A DNA stretch of 64,000 bases from contig CACPKO010000001.1 of the NCBI GenBank assembly GCA_902634555.1, forward strand, positions 1-64,000, given 5' to 3'. How positions within the stretch are numbered: position 1 is the first letter of the stretch; each line of letters opens with the position of its first letter. This document shows, in pieces, positions 27,350-35,730 of this stretch. Source of the DNA: Actinomycetota bacterium. GTDB lineage: Bacteria; Actinomycetota; Acidimicrobiia; Acidimicrobiales; MedAcidi-G1. The notes beneath the pieces are model-generated. The model worked only from the letters and a program-made list of their open reading frames with translations. It did no database searches and had not been told where the DNA came from. Made by a program: the position numbers and the translations under genes.

Positions 27350-28189
27350 TTAATGCCCTTCTGCTTGTTCTGCAAGGCATTCCAAAACGTTAATTTCGCT
27401 TGCTGGGCATTTCCTGTTGTCTTCATTGATTAAACCGGTTTGAGTGAAAATTGGGAATGACAAATTACCGACCAGAATGATTCCTGCTAGCCCAGTAGCC
27501 AACCCGCGTCTCAGGTGATTGTATTTTGGATTATTGACTCCAAGGCTTTGAAACATTGACCAGGCCCCGTGGAAGATATGCATGGCCAGAGCGATGTTTG
27601 CGACAATGTAGAGAATCGCGACAGGAAGACTGGCGAGCGATTCTGAAACATTATGGTATGGATCTCCCGGCACGAAGTCGTCGCCTAGCCACCATCCCCA
27701 AGTTAAATCAGCTAAATGATAGAAGAGAAATAAAGCAATTATTGGTCCAATCCAGCGCATAGTTCGGCTGGCATAACCTGCAGCAATATGGTCTCTTCCA
27801 GACTCATATTTTTTTGCTCCCCCCATCAAAGTGGCCTTGTTGCTTGATTGTCCAGAAAAGTTTCTTAGGGTAATTGCAGAGTGAAGGTGAAGCCCGAACA
27901 TGGCAAGTAAGCCAAATCGAAGTAACCAGAGAATAAATCCTTTCGGAACAATTCCACCGGCCAAAGTCCTTAGAGACTCGGCGTATTCGTGCATACGTGC
28001 TGGCCCTTCATATATGTGAAGGTTTCCGATCATATGCACCAGAACAAAGCCGATTAAACCAATTCCGGTAAGGGCCATAACCCATTTGCGTCCTACTGCT
28101 GTTTGGTAAATATTCAGCGGGAAAGGCCAAGAACGCTTCTTAGAACGTAATGGAGTCACGCGGTAACGCTCGTTTGTGGTCTGGACCAT
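27350..28189 (-). CDS. sdhC: Succinate dehydrogenase cytochrome b558-type membrane anchor
   Basis: Single-polypeptide diheme cytochrome b anchor of 279 aa with five predicted transmembrane helices. It lacks a separate SdhD, as in Mycobacterium Rv0249c and C. glutamicum SdhC. Candidate heme ligands are the histidines in LVHMIGNLHIYEG, LHLHSAITL, LFYHLADLTWG and MHIFHGAWSMFQ. It is the first gene of the sdhCAB operon. A CRP-family half-site pair lies about 70 bp upstream of the ATG. An AAGG Shine-Dalgarno precedes the start. Confidence 0.92.
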   Translation of the reverse strand: MVQTTNERYRVTPLRSKKRSWPFPLNIYQTAVGRKWVMALTGIGLIGFVLVHMIGNLHIYEGPARMHEYAESLRTLAGGIVPKGFILWLLRFGLLAMFGLHLHSAITLRNFSGQSSNKATLMGGAKKYESGRDHIAAGYASRTMRWIGPIIALFLFYHLADLTWGWWLGDDFVPGDPYHNVSESLASLPVAILYIVANIALAMHIFHGAWSMFQSLGVNNPKYNHLRRGLATGLAGIILVGNLSFPIFTQTGLINEDNRKCPASEINVLECLAEQAEGH

Positions 28190-28257
28190 AAAAAGCCTTA
28201 TTTTCTAGTAGGAACTTACTTGTGACGGTATCGCCACACTGTCTTTCCTCCATCATA

Positions 28258-28273
28258 AGTGACTAGGGTCACG
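28258..28273. promoter_or_regulatory. CRP/GlxR-like palindrome upstream of sdhCAB
   Basis: The sequence GTGA-CTAGGG-TCAC (28259-28272) has the half-sites and six-base spacer of CRP-family operators (TGTGA-N6-TCACA); only the outermost bases differ. It sits 70 bp from the sdhC ATG. CRP homologues in Actinomycetota, such as GlxR in C. glutamicum, are known to bind upstream of sdhCAB. A second imperfect TGTGA...CCACA element lies at 28221-28238. Function is inferred. Confidence 0.5.
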
Positions 28274-28295
28274 TCTTTAGAGTCAAAGCACGAGT

Positions 28296-30359
28296 TTATT
28301 TCGTATAAGTGTATTGGTTATACGCCGTTGCTTCTTCTGACTCAAGCTCAAGAATGAGGTTCACTGACTCAACATCACGAGGTACCGCATATTCAATCCG
28401 ACCAATATGTTTAGCAGCATCTGCTTCTATATTTCCTTCCCACTTGTTGATGTGAGTTTCATCTCCAATAGTTAAACGAGAAGTCACTAATGCCTGTTGA
28501 ATGGGTTCTCGACCATCGTGAATGGCAGTCACATTCGTAGCCACAATTTGCTCACTTGTAATTAAGTCAAAAAATGGATCAGCAATGATTATCGTTTGAG
28601 CGCACGCTGCAGAAACAGCGTTATATGCAGGTTTAAAATTCCCTCTTTGGTCAATCACTCCGCTTGTGGTTTCATGTCGATGATCAAACAGTGAGTCAAA
28701 GGTAAAACCTCCGCCAGGACGGTATTTGCGGCGACGAAGAATCTCAATTTGAGTTTTTAGTAAGTAGGCCTGTTGGCTTCTTGTGGTCGCAGACCAGTTT
28801 TCAAAATCGGAGAACATTTCTGGCGGGAAGACTCTAAGAAGAGTGTCAAGAGTGTTTTCATCTTCAACGTCTAATTTGGCGAAGTCAAAGATGGGCCATT
28901 GTTCAGAATTGATTTTTAGATCTTCAGGAACCGAGTAACTACCAAAAGCAGAAACAAATTTTCCAGCCCACGGTTGTTGATCTAAGTAAGCCGCGAGGTC
29001 TTGAGCTCTTCCTTGATGCCAACCAAACCATAGGTGGCTATTGGATTCTTGTGGTCTTGGCAAGCTTGGGAGTGTTCCTGAACTTGCTATTGCAGGACGT
29101 GAAGGATCTTGTCGGCGAAGAGATCGCCTTATTGATTCATCAAGTATTGAACGAGCCCATGTTGGTTTTTGTTGTTCAATTAAACTTGGAGCGCTTCGAG
29201 TCGTATCAACAGGATCAGGGCTATCGTGTCCGCACCAAACGATAATTGACGGGTGATGACCAAAATTGTCTACAAGCTCTCTGGCTTGCCGCATGCCTTG
29301 CTCCCGAACAGAACGGTGGTAACCGCCTGTTAGCGGCATGTCTTGCCATATGAGCATTCCCGCTCGGTCAGCTACATCATAAAAGGAAGGATGAGTTACG
29401 TGTCCTTTAACTCTGATGAGGTTTAGGTTGGCTTCAAGAGCCTGTTCAATACAGGAGTTAGCAGACTCGGTAGTTATCCCCGCGAGATCTTGACTAAGGG
29501 ACGCAACGTTTGCTCCGCGTAAAAAGATTTTTTCACCATTGATCAGCCAATGTTGACCCTTCATCCGCACAGATCGAAATCCGATCTGTTTTTCTCGCCG
29601 GTCACTTATTTCACCGGTTTCAGTTGACAGAGTGAACTCCGCATTAATTAATGGCTGCTCTCCGAGTTCATGAGGCCACCAAAGAGCTGGACGAGGAACC
29701 CGAATTATCCATTCAACCCGATTCTCTCCGGCTGCTAAAGGTTGTCGATGACGATGATCAATACCAAGAATTTTTGTTTTAAAAATTGTGAGACACGGAT
29801 GAGTTGTTTCAACAACAGCTCGCACTGCCAACGTTGCGACAGTCGGATTAGCATCAACACAAACTGCACGTAAATGACGGAAAGCAATTGGACCAGTTGC
29901 ACGTAAATGCACTGGTTGCCAGATACCGCCAAGATTAAAATTTTGGTTATTAAAGCCAGTTAACGAACGTTTTTCGCTTTCTTCTTCATCTGGGGGAGAA
30001 GTTACTTCAATAGCGAGAAGATGTTCTTTCTGTTTCTTAAGCACGTCAGTTAGCTCAAGGCTGTGTGGGAAGAAATATCCTTCGGTTACTCCGATAAATG
30101 ACCCATCAACCCAAACGTCTCCCTGTGAAAATATTCCATTTAAGTCAAGCCAAAAACGTTGATTTGATTTCGGGGGTTCTAACTCAAATTGAGTTCGATA
30201 GAAAAGTGGGCCGTCAGCGTCCTTAAAACCATCAACTAAACCCCAGTGGCCTGGAACTGGAATTTCCGGCCATTTACTGTCATCTAGGTCAATTAACGGA
30301 AAATCTCTTCTTAAATTGTCTTCGGCGTGATGCGCACGCCATAAACCAGAAAATTTCAT
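28296..30359 (-). CDS. Glycoside hydrolase family 2-like protein lacking catalytic glutamates
   Basis: A 687 aa protein with the GH2 domain order. The N-terminal jelly-roll domain reads VPGHWGLVDGF and LFYRTQFELE. An Ig-like domain follows, then the TIM barrel with LRGANVASLSQ, LNLIRVKGHVTHPSFYDVADRAGMLIWQDMPL. In GH2 enzymes the acid/base glutamate follows HPSII-x-W-x-G-N-x-E; here it reads HPSIIVWCGHDSP, with D379 or S380 at that position. The nucleophile strand SEFG reads SAFG, with A471 in place of glutamate. There is no signal peptide. The protein therefore probably does not hydrolyse glycosides by the retaining mechanism and may be a carbohydrate-binding pseudoenzyme. It is downstream of the MaoC gene by 29 bp. 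Confidence 0.8.
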   Translation of the reverse strand: MKFSGLWRAHHAEDNLRRDFPLIDLDDSKWPEIPVPGHWGLVDGFKDADGPLFYRTQFELEPPKSNQRFWLDLNGIFSQGDVWVDGSFIGVTEGYFFPHSLELTDVLKKQKEHLLAIEVTSPPDEEESEKRSLTGFNNQNFNLGGIWQPVHLRATGPIAFRHLRAVCVDANPTVATLAVRAVVETTHPCLTIFKTKILGIDHRHRQPLAAGENRVEWIIRVPRPALWWPHELGEQPLINAEFTLSTETGEISDRREKQIGFRSVRMKGQHWLINGEKIFLRGANVASLSQDLAGITTESANSCIEQALEANLNLIRVKGHVTHPSFYDVADRAGMLIWQDMPLTGGYHRSVREQGMRQARELVDNFGHHPSIIVWCGHDSPDPVDTTRSAPSLIEQQKPTWARSILDESIRRSLRRQDPSRPAIASSGTLPSLPRPQESNSHLWFGWHQGRAQDLAAYLDQQPWAGKFVSAFGSYSVPEDLKINSEQWPIFDFAKLDVEDENTLDTLLRVFPPEMFSDFENWSATTRSQQAYLLKTQIEILRRRKYRPGGGFTFDSLFDHRHETTSGVIDQRGNFKPAYNAVSAACAQTIIIADPFFDLITSEQIVATNVTAIHDGREPIQQALVTSRLTIGDETHINKWEGNIEADAAKHIGRIEYAVPRDVESVNLILELESEEATAYNQYTYTK

Positions 30360-30388
30360 TAGTTAAGACGCTAGTCGGATAATTGGGT

Positions 30389-31228
30389 TTAACGAAGAGT
30401 CATTACCCCGTTGTCAAAAACTACACGTTCGTTGACACGGGTTTGGAAAAGAATTGAGTCTTCATTTTTCCAGATATGAACGGAAAGTTCTTCTCCGGGC
30501 ACAACCGGAGATTTGAATCGTCCTCCCATGCTGCCGAACCGGTCAGTGTCTGAGTTGCAAACTGCGTGGAGTAAAGCTCTTCCGGTAAATCCGTAGGTGC
30601 ACAGACCATGCAAGATTGGTTTTTCAAATCCTGCGGCTGAAGCGAACGTCGGGTCAGAGTGCAAAGGGTTTCTATCTCCGTTTAGTCGGTAAAGAAGAGC
30701 TTGGTCCGTTCTCGTGGTGTAGGAGACAATGTCGTCGGCTGGCCGGTCAGGTAGTTCCCAAGGATTTGAAGGGCCTCGATCTCCACCCCATCCTCCTTCG
30801 CCTCCTAAGAAAAGACCTGATTTTGTAGACCACATTGGGTTTCCATCAAGATCAGTTACATCGTTCTCTAAATAGACAAGTGCAGCTTTTTCTTTGTCAT
30901 AGATTTCTCCAACTCGCGCAGTAGCAATTCCTGTGCCTGACGCAGGCACGGTTTGATGCAACGTAATGTGTTGCTCAGCATGAAGAAGAAAAACAGGATT
31001 GAAATCACCGAAACCAGGGGTTTGTCCACCGCCCATTACGACAACTTGAGTGGGTAGAGATCTTTGCTCTATTTCATTGGAATTTTCAGTAGTGAAGTTC
31101 AGTTCAAAGCCTGTTGGGTCAGTGACACCGGCTCCTACTCCTAAGGAATAGAGAAGGCTGTCATCAGACGTCCAAGAGAATTCTTTTGGTTCACCTACCG
31201 AACCTGCAGCATCTGGGTTAATGGGCAT
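30389..31228 (-). CDS. MaoC-like (R)-specific enoyl-CoA hydratase 2
   Basis: Double hot-dog protein of 279 aa. The C-terminal half carries the hydratase-2 signature YRLNGDRNPLHSDP with the catalytic Asp and His, then FEKPILHGLCTYG. The N-terminal half (YSLGVGAG, QVVMGGGQTPGFGDF) is the substrate-binding hot-dog of the eukaryotic MFE-2 type. It hydrates trans-2-enoyl-CoA to (R)-3-hydroxyacyl-CoA in fatty-acid or sterol side-chain oxidation. It is divergent from the whiB gene at 31457. Confidence 0.88.
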   Translation of the reverse strand: MPINPDAAGSVGEPKEFSWTSDDSLLYSLGVGAGVTDPTGFELNFTTENSNEIEQRSLPTQVVVMGGGQTPGFGDFNPVFLLHAEQHITLHQTVPASGTGIATARVGEIYDKEKAALVYLENDVTDLDGNPMWSTKSGLFLGGEGGWGGDRGPSNPWELPDRPADDIVSYTTRTDQALLYRLNGDRNPLHSDPTFASAAGFEKPILHGLCTYGFTGRALLHAVCNSDTDRFGSMGGRFKSPVVPGEELSVHIWKNEDSILFQTRVNERVVFDNGVMTLR

Positions 31229-31403
31229 AGTTTCACGCTCCTTTTGATGCCTTCACGCTAGGAGAGTGGCTGTATTTCTGGCGAATCGGGTAAAAAAACC
31301 CTAAAATAAGGAGATTTTTGTCGCACCATTTGCAATTTATTAAATAACAATGGTGTAATTACATGTATAGGCTTTGTAAGGTAAGGCTTAATACATACGC
31401 CAA

Positions 31404-31419
31404 TCATCAATTTTGATGA
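31404..31419. promoter_or_regulatory. Palindrome upstream of whiB
   Basis: Perfect inverted repeat TCATCAA-TT-TTGATGA, 37 bp before the whiB ATG at 31457. A second inverted repeat, CACCATT (31324-31330) with AATGGTG (31349-31355), lies further upstream in the same 228 bp divergent intergenic region. Both are candidate operators for whiB or the opposite MaoC gene; no regulator is identified. Confidence 0.4.
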
Positions 31420-31456
31420 AGTCAAAATCTGATGGAAGAAGGAGGCGAAAAAGTAA

Positions 31457-31744
31457 ATGGGTATCTTTGCTAAACCAGGTTTAGACACCTCCTGGCAAGA
31501 ATTTTCGAATTGTCTAGGAGTAGATCCCGATCTCTTTTTCCCGGAGCGTGGAGCGAGCACGCGTGAAGCAAAAGATGTATGTAGGGGCTGTGTGGTAAGA
31601 GAAGATTGTCTCGAATTTGCTTTACAAAATGGGGAAAAATTTGGAATTTGGGGCGGGATGAGCGAACGTGAACGTCGCCGTATTCGCCGCCAGCGTGCAC
31701 TTGAACGAGCCGCTGCCGCTGCTGCTGCTGCTGAATCAGCTTAA
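31457..31744 (+). CDS. WhiB-family iron-sulfur transcriptional regulator
   Basis: Wbl protein of 95 aa with the four cluster cysteines C19, C42, C45 and C51 (C-x2-C-x5-C) and the turn GIWGG followed by the basic DNA-binding stretch SERERRRIRRQR. It binds a [4Fe-4S] cluster and usually acts together with the primary sigma factor. The tail is a run of alanines. A strong Shine-Dalgarno (AGGAGG ending at 31445) precedes the ATG. It is the first plus-strand gene after the divergent region and faces a second WhiB gene on the minus strand about 770 bp away. Confidence 0.93.
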   Translation: MGIFAKPGLDTSWQEFSNCLGVDPDLFFPERGASTREAKDVCRGCVVREDCLEFALQNGEKFGIWGGMSERERRRIRRQRALERAAAAAAAAESA

Positions 31745-31817
31745 ATATTTTTTTACAACAAAGACGGATTACCTTTTCTGGTACCCACTACCGCTCAAGT
31801 ACAGATAGTCTGAGATT

Positions 31818-31997
31818 ATGAATATTGTTGGATTTCTTTCAAGTAATGAATTGATCATTGTGGCAATTGTCGCTGTTGTTCTTTTTGGGGGTAGTCAACT
31901 TCCAAAGTTGGCGCGCAATCTTGGTAGAGCTCAAAAAGAGTTACGCGACGGTATGGCTGAAGGCGCTGCTGATGCCGAAACCGAAACTGACGCTTGA
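31818..31997 (+). CDS. tatA: Sec-independent translocase subunit TatA/E
   Basis: A 59 aa protein too short to appear in a 60-residue ORF list. It has one N-terminal membrane helix (NELIIVAIVAVVLFGG), then the TatA hinge and amphipathic helix SQLPKLARNLGRAQKELRDG, and an acidic tail (AETETDA). FGGSQLPKLAR corresponds to the F-G-x-x-x-L-P motif of TatA. It forms the pore for folded twin-arginine substrates together with TatC, which is not in the window. It lies between the two whiB genes, 73 bp after the first. Confidence 0.88.
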   Translation: MNIVGFLSSNELIIVAIVAVVLFGGSQLPKLARNLGRAQKELRDGMAEGAADAETETDA

Positions 31998-32053
31998 TCA
32001 GAATAAAAAATCAGAAACTAGTTTGAAATTCGAATTGCTTGAGGAGCCCTGTC

Positions 32054-32338
32054 ATGACTGACACCACAGAAGATCTTGAACCACAACCACCACAAGGCGA
32101 CGTAAAGGTCGTATATCTTGGACCCATCGCACCTCACTGGGAAGTGCATTCAACATTCGGTGAACGCGATTTAATTGACTCATTTCGAGATCGAATTTCA
32201 TCTCGATTGCTACTCCTTCCACCCCATGATCCACAGTTTCGAAGAAATCGAGAACGAATCAATAGGGATGCAGAAAGAGAAAATGTTTTAATTAGTTGGG
32301 ATCTTGGTTTCGAAGAGGCAGACGAAGATCTCGGTTAA
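32054..32338 (+). CDS. Small hypothetical protein
   Basis: Protein of 94 aa, family not recognised. The ATG 32054 is supported by a GAGGAG Shine-Dalgarno eight bases upstream. The sequence has an acidic N-terminus (TTEDLEPQPPQGD), a central conserved-looking part VVYLGPIAPHWEVHSTFG, a basic, proline-containing stretch, and an acidic end. It has no membrane segment or cysteine motif. It follows tatA by 56 bp and is followed directly by a strong terminator, so it probably ends the whiB-tatA transcription unit. Confidence 0.65.
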   Translation: MTDTTEDLEPQPPQGDVKVVYLGPIAPHWEVHSTFGERDLIDSFRDRISSRLLLLPPHDPQFRRNRERINRDAERENVLISWDLGFEEADEDLG

Positions 32339-32356
32339 AGATCTAGTTAATAATTT

Positions 32357-32391
32357 AAAAACACCCCTGGCTCAAAGCCAGGGGTGTTTTT
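32357..32391. terminator. Rho-independent terminator, probably bidirectional
   Basis: A 16-bp perfect stem (AAAAACACCCCTGGCT / AGCCAGGGGTGTTTTT) with the three-base loop CAA. The stem is flanked by A on the left and T on the right, so it can act in both directions. It serves the plus-strand tatA/hypothetical unit and possibly the facing whiB at 32768-32514. Confidence 0.9.
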
Positions 32392-32513
32392 GTTTTACAC
32401 CGAGTCTGAGAGGGGAAACATCCTCGGAGGTAAGTCCTGTTTATGAGGGTTCGATATTAGGTAACCGAAATACCCCCATTTCAGAAGATAGGAGATGAAG
32501 CGCTCTAACATTT

Positions 32514-32768
32514 TTAAGCTGCGCTAACTGAAAGAGGCTGATGAGAGACACGCCGTGCTTTTAAGATGCGGCGGCGTTGACGTTCGGAGCATCCGCCCCA
32601 TACGCCATGATCAATGCGGTTATGGAGGGCATATTCAAGACACGGTTCAGTTACGGGGCAGCTATTGCAAATATCTTTAGCAACAATGACTCCCATGCCG
32701 TCGCTAGGGAAGAAAGTGTCAGCAGGAGAATTTGCGCAAGAACTTTGTTTCATCCATGTGGTGTTCAT
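32514..32768 (-). CDS. WhiB-family iron-sulfur transcriptional regulator, second copy
   Basis: Wbl protein of 84 aa with cysteines C11, C34, C37 and C43, the turn GVWGG and the basic tail SERQRRRILKARR. An additional cysteine (C60) follows the turn. The sequence differs clearly from the first WhiB, so the two are probably different Wbl subfamilies and not a recent duplication. It is transcribed towards the first WhiB, with the strong terminator between them. A GAAAG stretch upstream of the ATG is the only ribosome-binding signal. Confidence 0.93.
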   Translation of the reverse strand: MNTTWMKQSSCANSPADTFFPSDGMGVIVAKDICNSCPVTEPCLEYALHNRIDHGVWGGCSERQRRRILKARRVSHQPLSVSAA

Positions 32769-33006
32769 TATTTTTCTTTCTGTATTTCGGGTTTAGTTAA
32801 CTAATTGCTTATTTATGCCATATCGGACCGAAAATTGGTGTAAAGAAAACCGAAAATTTATATAAAAAGATTAAAGAATCAGTTGCATTTTTTTAAAAAA
32901 ATTTATTTAATATCAGGAATGATTCTCAGTAATAATTAAGTGTCTTGTTAGGTAAGATTAAATAATGGAAGAAATGATTCGTACTTAAATTTGGTTTAGG
33001 AATCTT

Positions 33007-34161
33007 GTGACAAACTCTTCTCCAGCCCTCAATTCTGAAAATTCGAACGAACGTGGAATGCCTACGTTGGTTAGGGCACTTCTAGTTATAGCTCTTTTGT
33101 ACTTATTCCTTACAGGAGTGGAGTTACTAGGTGGTGGGTTTAAAAGTCTTGGCAAAGATCTCGTAGATGGCCTATTCAAAGGTGTTTCAAACCCCATTGG
33201 GGGACTCTTCGTTGGGCTTTTAGCAACCGTCTTAGTTCAGTCTTCCTCAGTTTCAACTTCAGTCATAGTTGGCTTAGTAGCCAGCGGTGTTGTGAGTACT
33301 AGCGATGCAGTGCCCATGATCATGGGAGCCAACCTAGGGACAACAGTTACAAACACCTTGGCGTCATTGGGTCATGTTCGACGTGACATTGAATTCCGAC
33401 GGGCGTTTGCTGCCGCTACCGTTCACGATTTTTTTAACATTCTTGCTGTAATTGTTTTCCTTCCCATCGAACTCGCAACCGGCTATCTCTCATCTTCTGC
33501 TTCGTGGCTCACTGAAAGAGTTATTGGATCATCTGGGGCTGAATTTAAAAGCCCCCTAAAAGCAGCTGTGAAACTACCTGCAACATGGGTCAAAGAATTA
33601 CTTTCACATTTCGGAGCCCACGGGGATGTTAAGGGCGGCTTAATGATTGGAGTGGGCTTACTATTTATCTTCTTAGCTTTGGCGTATATCACTAAAAACA
33701 TGCGATTGTTAGTTGCAGATCGTGTAGAGGTAGCCATCAATCGTGCACTAGGTGCAGGTTCAGGAGTGGTTGCCATATTAATCGGGGCAATAATTACCAT
33801 TTCGGTACAGTCATCCTCTATCACTACTTCGGTGCTTGTTCCTTTGGCAGCTTCCGGGGTTCTTACGCTCGAAAATATTTATCCGGTAACTCTTGGAGCA
33901 AACGTCGGAACCACAGTAACTGCCCTCCTAGCTTCGTTAGCGACTGGAAGCCCTGCCGCAGTCACTGTAGCGCTTGTTCACACGCTATTTAATATCAGTG
34001 GGATACTCGCTTTTTACCCGCTATCAAGACTTCGAGAACTCCCTATAAAGATGGCAAACAAACTTTCTGATATAGCAGCAGAACGAAGATCGTTGGCTCT
34101 CATATATGCCTTAACCATGTTCGTAGTGATCCCATTATTGGGAGTATTGGTTTTACGGTAG
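33007..34161 (+). CDS. Na+/phosphate cotransporter (NptA / PF02690 family)
   Basis: Membrane protein of 384 aa with the two inverted repeats of the family: LVQSSSVSTSVIVGLVASG with MIMGANLGTTVTNTLASLG, and SVQSSSITTSVLVPLAASG with TLGANVGTTVTALLASL. The QSSS motifs form the sodium and phosphate site. It imports inorganic phosphate by Na+ symport, or exports it in some bacteria. The start is GTG 33007, with AGGAA upstream. It is followed after 65 bp by a PhoU-like gene, a common pairing. The 238 bp upstream region is very AT-rich and holds the promoter, with no other gene seen there. Confidence 0.92.
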   Translation: MTNSSPALNSENSNERGMPTLVRALLVIALLYLFLTGVELLGGGFKSLGKDLVDGLFKGVSNPIGGLFVGLLATVLVQSSSVSTSVIVGLVASGVVSTSDAVPMIMGANLGTTVTNTLASLGHVRRDIEFRRAFAAATVHDFFNILAVIVFLPIELATGYLSSSASWLTERVIGSSGAEFKSPLKAAVKLPATWVKELLSHFGAHGDVKGGLMIGVGLLFIFLALAYITKNMRLLVADRVEVAINRALGAGSGVVAILIGAIITISVQSSSITTSVLVPLAASGVLTLENIYPVTLGANVGTTVTALLASLATGSPAAVTVALVHTLFNISGILAFYPLSRLRELPIKMANKLSDIAAERRSLALIYALTMFVVIPLLGVLVLR

Positions 34162-34226
34162 AACATTTAATGAAAATATTTAAACAGAAAAGAAAGTATG
34201 ATTAGAGATAGTAGGGGGAATAAAAA

Positions 34227-34895
34227 ATGGTGATGAGTTTCTTCCGCCGGCCAGAAGAAGGCGGACTAGAGAGCATTGAATCTCAGGTACAGAGAATGGT
34301 TACTGATGCTCGGCACACATTTGATTTAGCACTTAGCGCTATAACTGGAGGACCAGTCGAAACTGTAGCTGAGGAAGTTCGGCGCACAGATCGCGGAATT
34401 AACTCAACAGAGGTTGAGATTCGTCGAGCATTGGTGGTTCATGCATCAGTTCATGGAGGCGCAGATACACCAGAGATGCTGGTATTCATGAATATGGTAA
34501 AAGATCTGGAACGCATTGGAGATTACAACAAGAACATTTTTGATCTTGCCGAAGAGGGGGTTTCTTTTGCTGATTCTTCTGATCTTGAATCTATTCTCGT
34601 TCTACGTGACGAGATATCGTCACGAATTGCACTCATGGGTGAGATATTAAACTCTCGCGACGAAGATCGAGCTCGTATCTATATCGAAAGGGGCGATGAA
34701 CTTCGACGCGATTTTGACAGTCGCATAAGTAAGCTTCTCCATTCTGATGAACCTGCAGTTACCTCTGTTCCGAAAGCTTTGCTTTACCGATTCTTAAAAA
34801 GAGTCACTGCCCACTCTTCTAATGTTGTATCTGCGGTCGTCATGCCGGTTGACCAAATCGACTACTTTGATGAATCAGAGGACACACGTAACTGA
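34227..34895 (+). CDS. PhoU-domain protein
   Basis: All-helical protein of 222 aa with PhoU-like repeats. The metal-binding E/D-x-x-x-D motif is visible in VKDLERIGDYNKNI. Paired with the upstream Na/Pi transporter it probably modulates phosphate transport, as fused or adjacent PhoU domains do in NptA systems. GGGGG just upstream serves as Shine-Dalgarno. The surE start is 11 bp downstream. Confidence 0.85.
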   Translation: MVMSFFRRPEEGGLESIESQVQRMVTDARHTFDLALSAITGGPVETVAEEVRRTDRGINSTEVEIRRALVVHASVHGGADTPEMLVFMNMVKDLERIGDYNKNIFDLAEEGVSFADSSDLESILVLRDEISSRIALMGEILNSRDEDRARIYIERGDELRRDFDSRISKLLHSDEPAVTSVPKALLYRFLKRVTAHSSNVVSAVVMPVDQIDYFDESEDTRN

Positions 34896-34906
34896 GAGGT
34901 CCACAA

Positions 34907-35710
34907 GTGACTGAAACTAAAAGAGTATTGGTCACTAATGATGATGGAATTGATTCACAAGGACTTGCAGCATTAGCGCAGATGGCTAAAGAATCAGGAT
35001 TTAGTCCAGTTGTTGCTGCACCTTCCAAAAATTGGAGTGGGGCTTCCGCTGCCCTTGGCCCTTTAACTAATCCGAATCATATACCTGTCACTTCGACAGT
35101 TCTGCCTGAAGTAGAAACAGTAGAAGCGTTCTCAGTTGACGCTCCACCCGCTTTGATCGTCATGCTTGCAATGCTTGGCGGTTTTGGAGATCCCCCGGAT
35201 TTACTGATATCTGGAATCAACAAAGGACCAAATACTGGACGATCCACCATGTATTCCGCAACAGTCGCCACCGCACTTGTGTCTTCTAAATTTGACCGTC
35301 CAGGATTAGCGGTAAGCATTGGTGACGGGACAGAAGATGGCTCTGATGAGTGGGAGTGGCCAACAGCGACAATGATTGCAGCCCCACTGCTGAGTTGGTT
35401 AGCAACTGCACCACGGAAAACAGTTCTGAATTTAAATGTGCCAAATATAAAACCAGAAAAGATAAGAGGGTTATGTCAATGTGACTTAGCGCCTTTAGGC
35501 GGTGTTCATACCAGCATTGTCAACAGAGACGAAACTGGAATACATATTGACCTCTTACCGACTCAAACCGAAATACCTGCTGGGACAGATTCAGCAAAAT
35601 TACGTGAAGGCTACGCAACAGTTACTCCTCTCGCTCCCACAGCGGCGGTAGAGATAGATCTTCCCATTCAGGGGTGGTCTGAAGAATATATACAACAACA
35701 CCATCAATAA
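34907..35710 (+). CDS. surE: 5'/3'-nucleotidase SurE
   Basis: Divalent-metal-dependent nucleoside monophosphatase, 267 aa. The N-terminal metal site is VLVTNDDGIDSQG. The serine in APSKNWSGAS and SGINKGPNTGRSTMYSATVATAL (family: SGIN-x-G-x-N, YSGTV) complete the active site. The start is GTG 34907, with GAGAGG upstream. It lies 11 bp after the PhoU-like gene and 20 bp before an MFS gene, so a phosphate-related operon is likely. Confidence 0.93.
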   Translation: MTETKRVLVTNDDGIDSQGLAALAQMAKESGFSPVVAAPSKNWSGASAALGPLTNPNHIPVTSTVLPEVETVEAFSVDAPPALIVMLAMLGGFGDPPDLLISGINKGPNTGRSTMYSATVATALVSSKFDRPGLAVSIGDGTEDGSDEWEWPTATMIAAPLLSWLATAPRKTVLNLNVPNIKPEKIRGLCQCDLAPLGGVHTSIVNRDETGIHIDLLPTQTEIPAGTDSAKLREGYATVTPLAPTAAVEIDLPIQGWSEEYIQQHHQ

Positions 35711-35730
35711 TTAAGGCATAGTCTTAGATT

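Noticed and set aside
31258-31560. Minus-strand open frame of 100 codons over the whiB promoter and start
   Set aside because: It overlaps the whiB coding start, has no similarity that I recognise, and would cover the palindromes; whiB has a strong ribosome-binding site.
32392-32513. Small RNA or gene between the terminator and the second whiB
   Set aside because: I see no hairpin of note, no promoter and no credible frame in these 122 bp.
32769-33006. Small coding or RNA gene in the 238-bp AT-rich gap
   Set aside because: Only very short frames (for example seven codons) and A/T runs are visible; it is best read as the promoter region for whiB (minus) and the phosphate transporter (plus).
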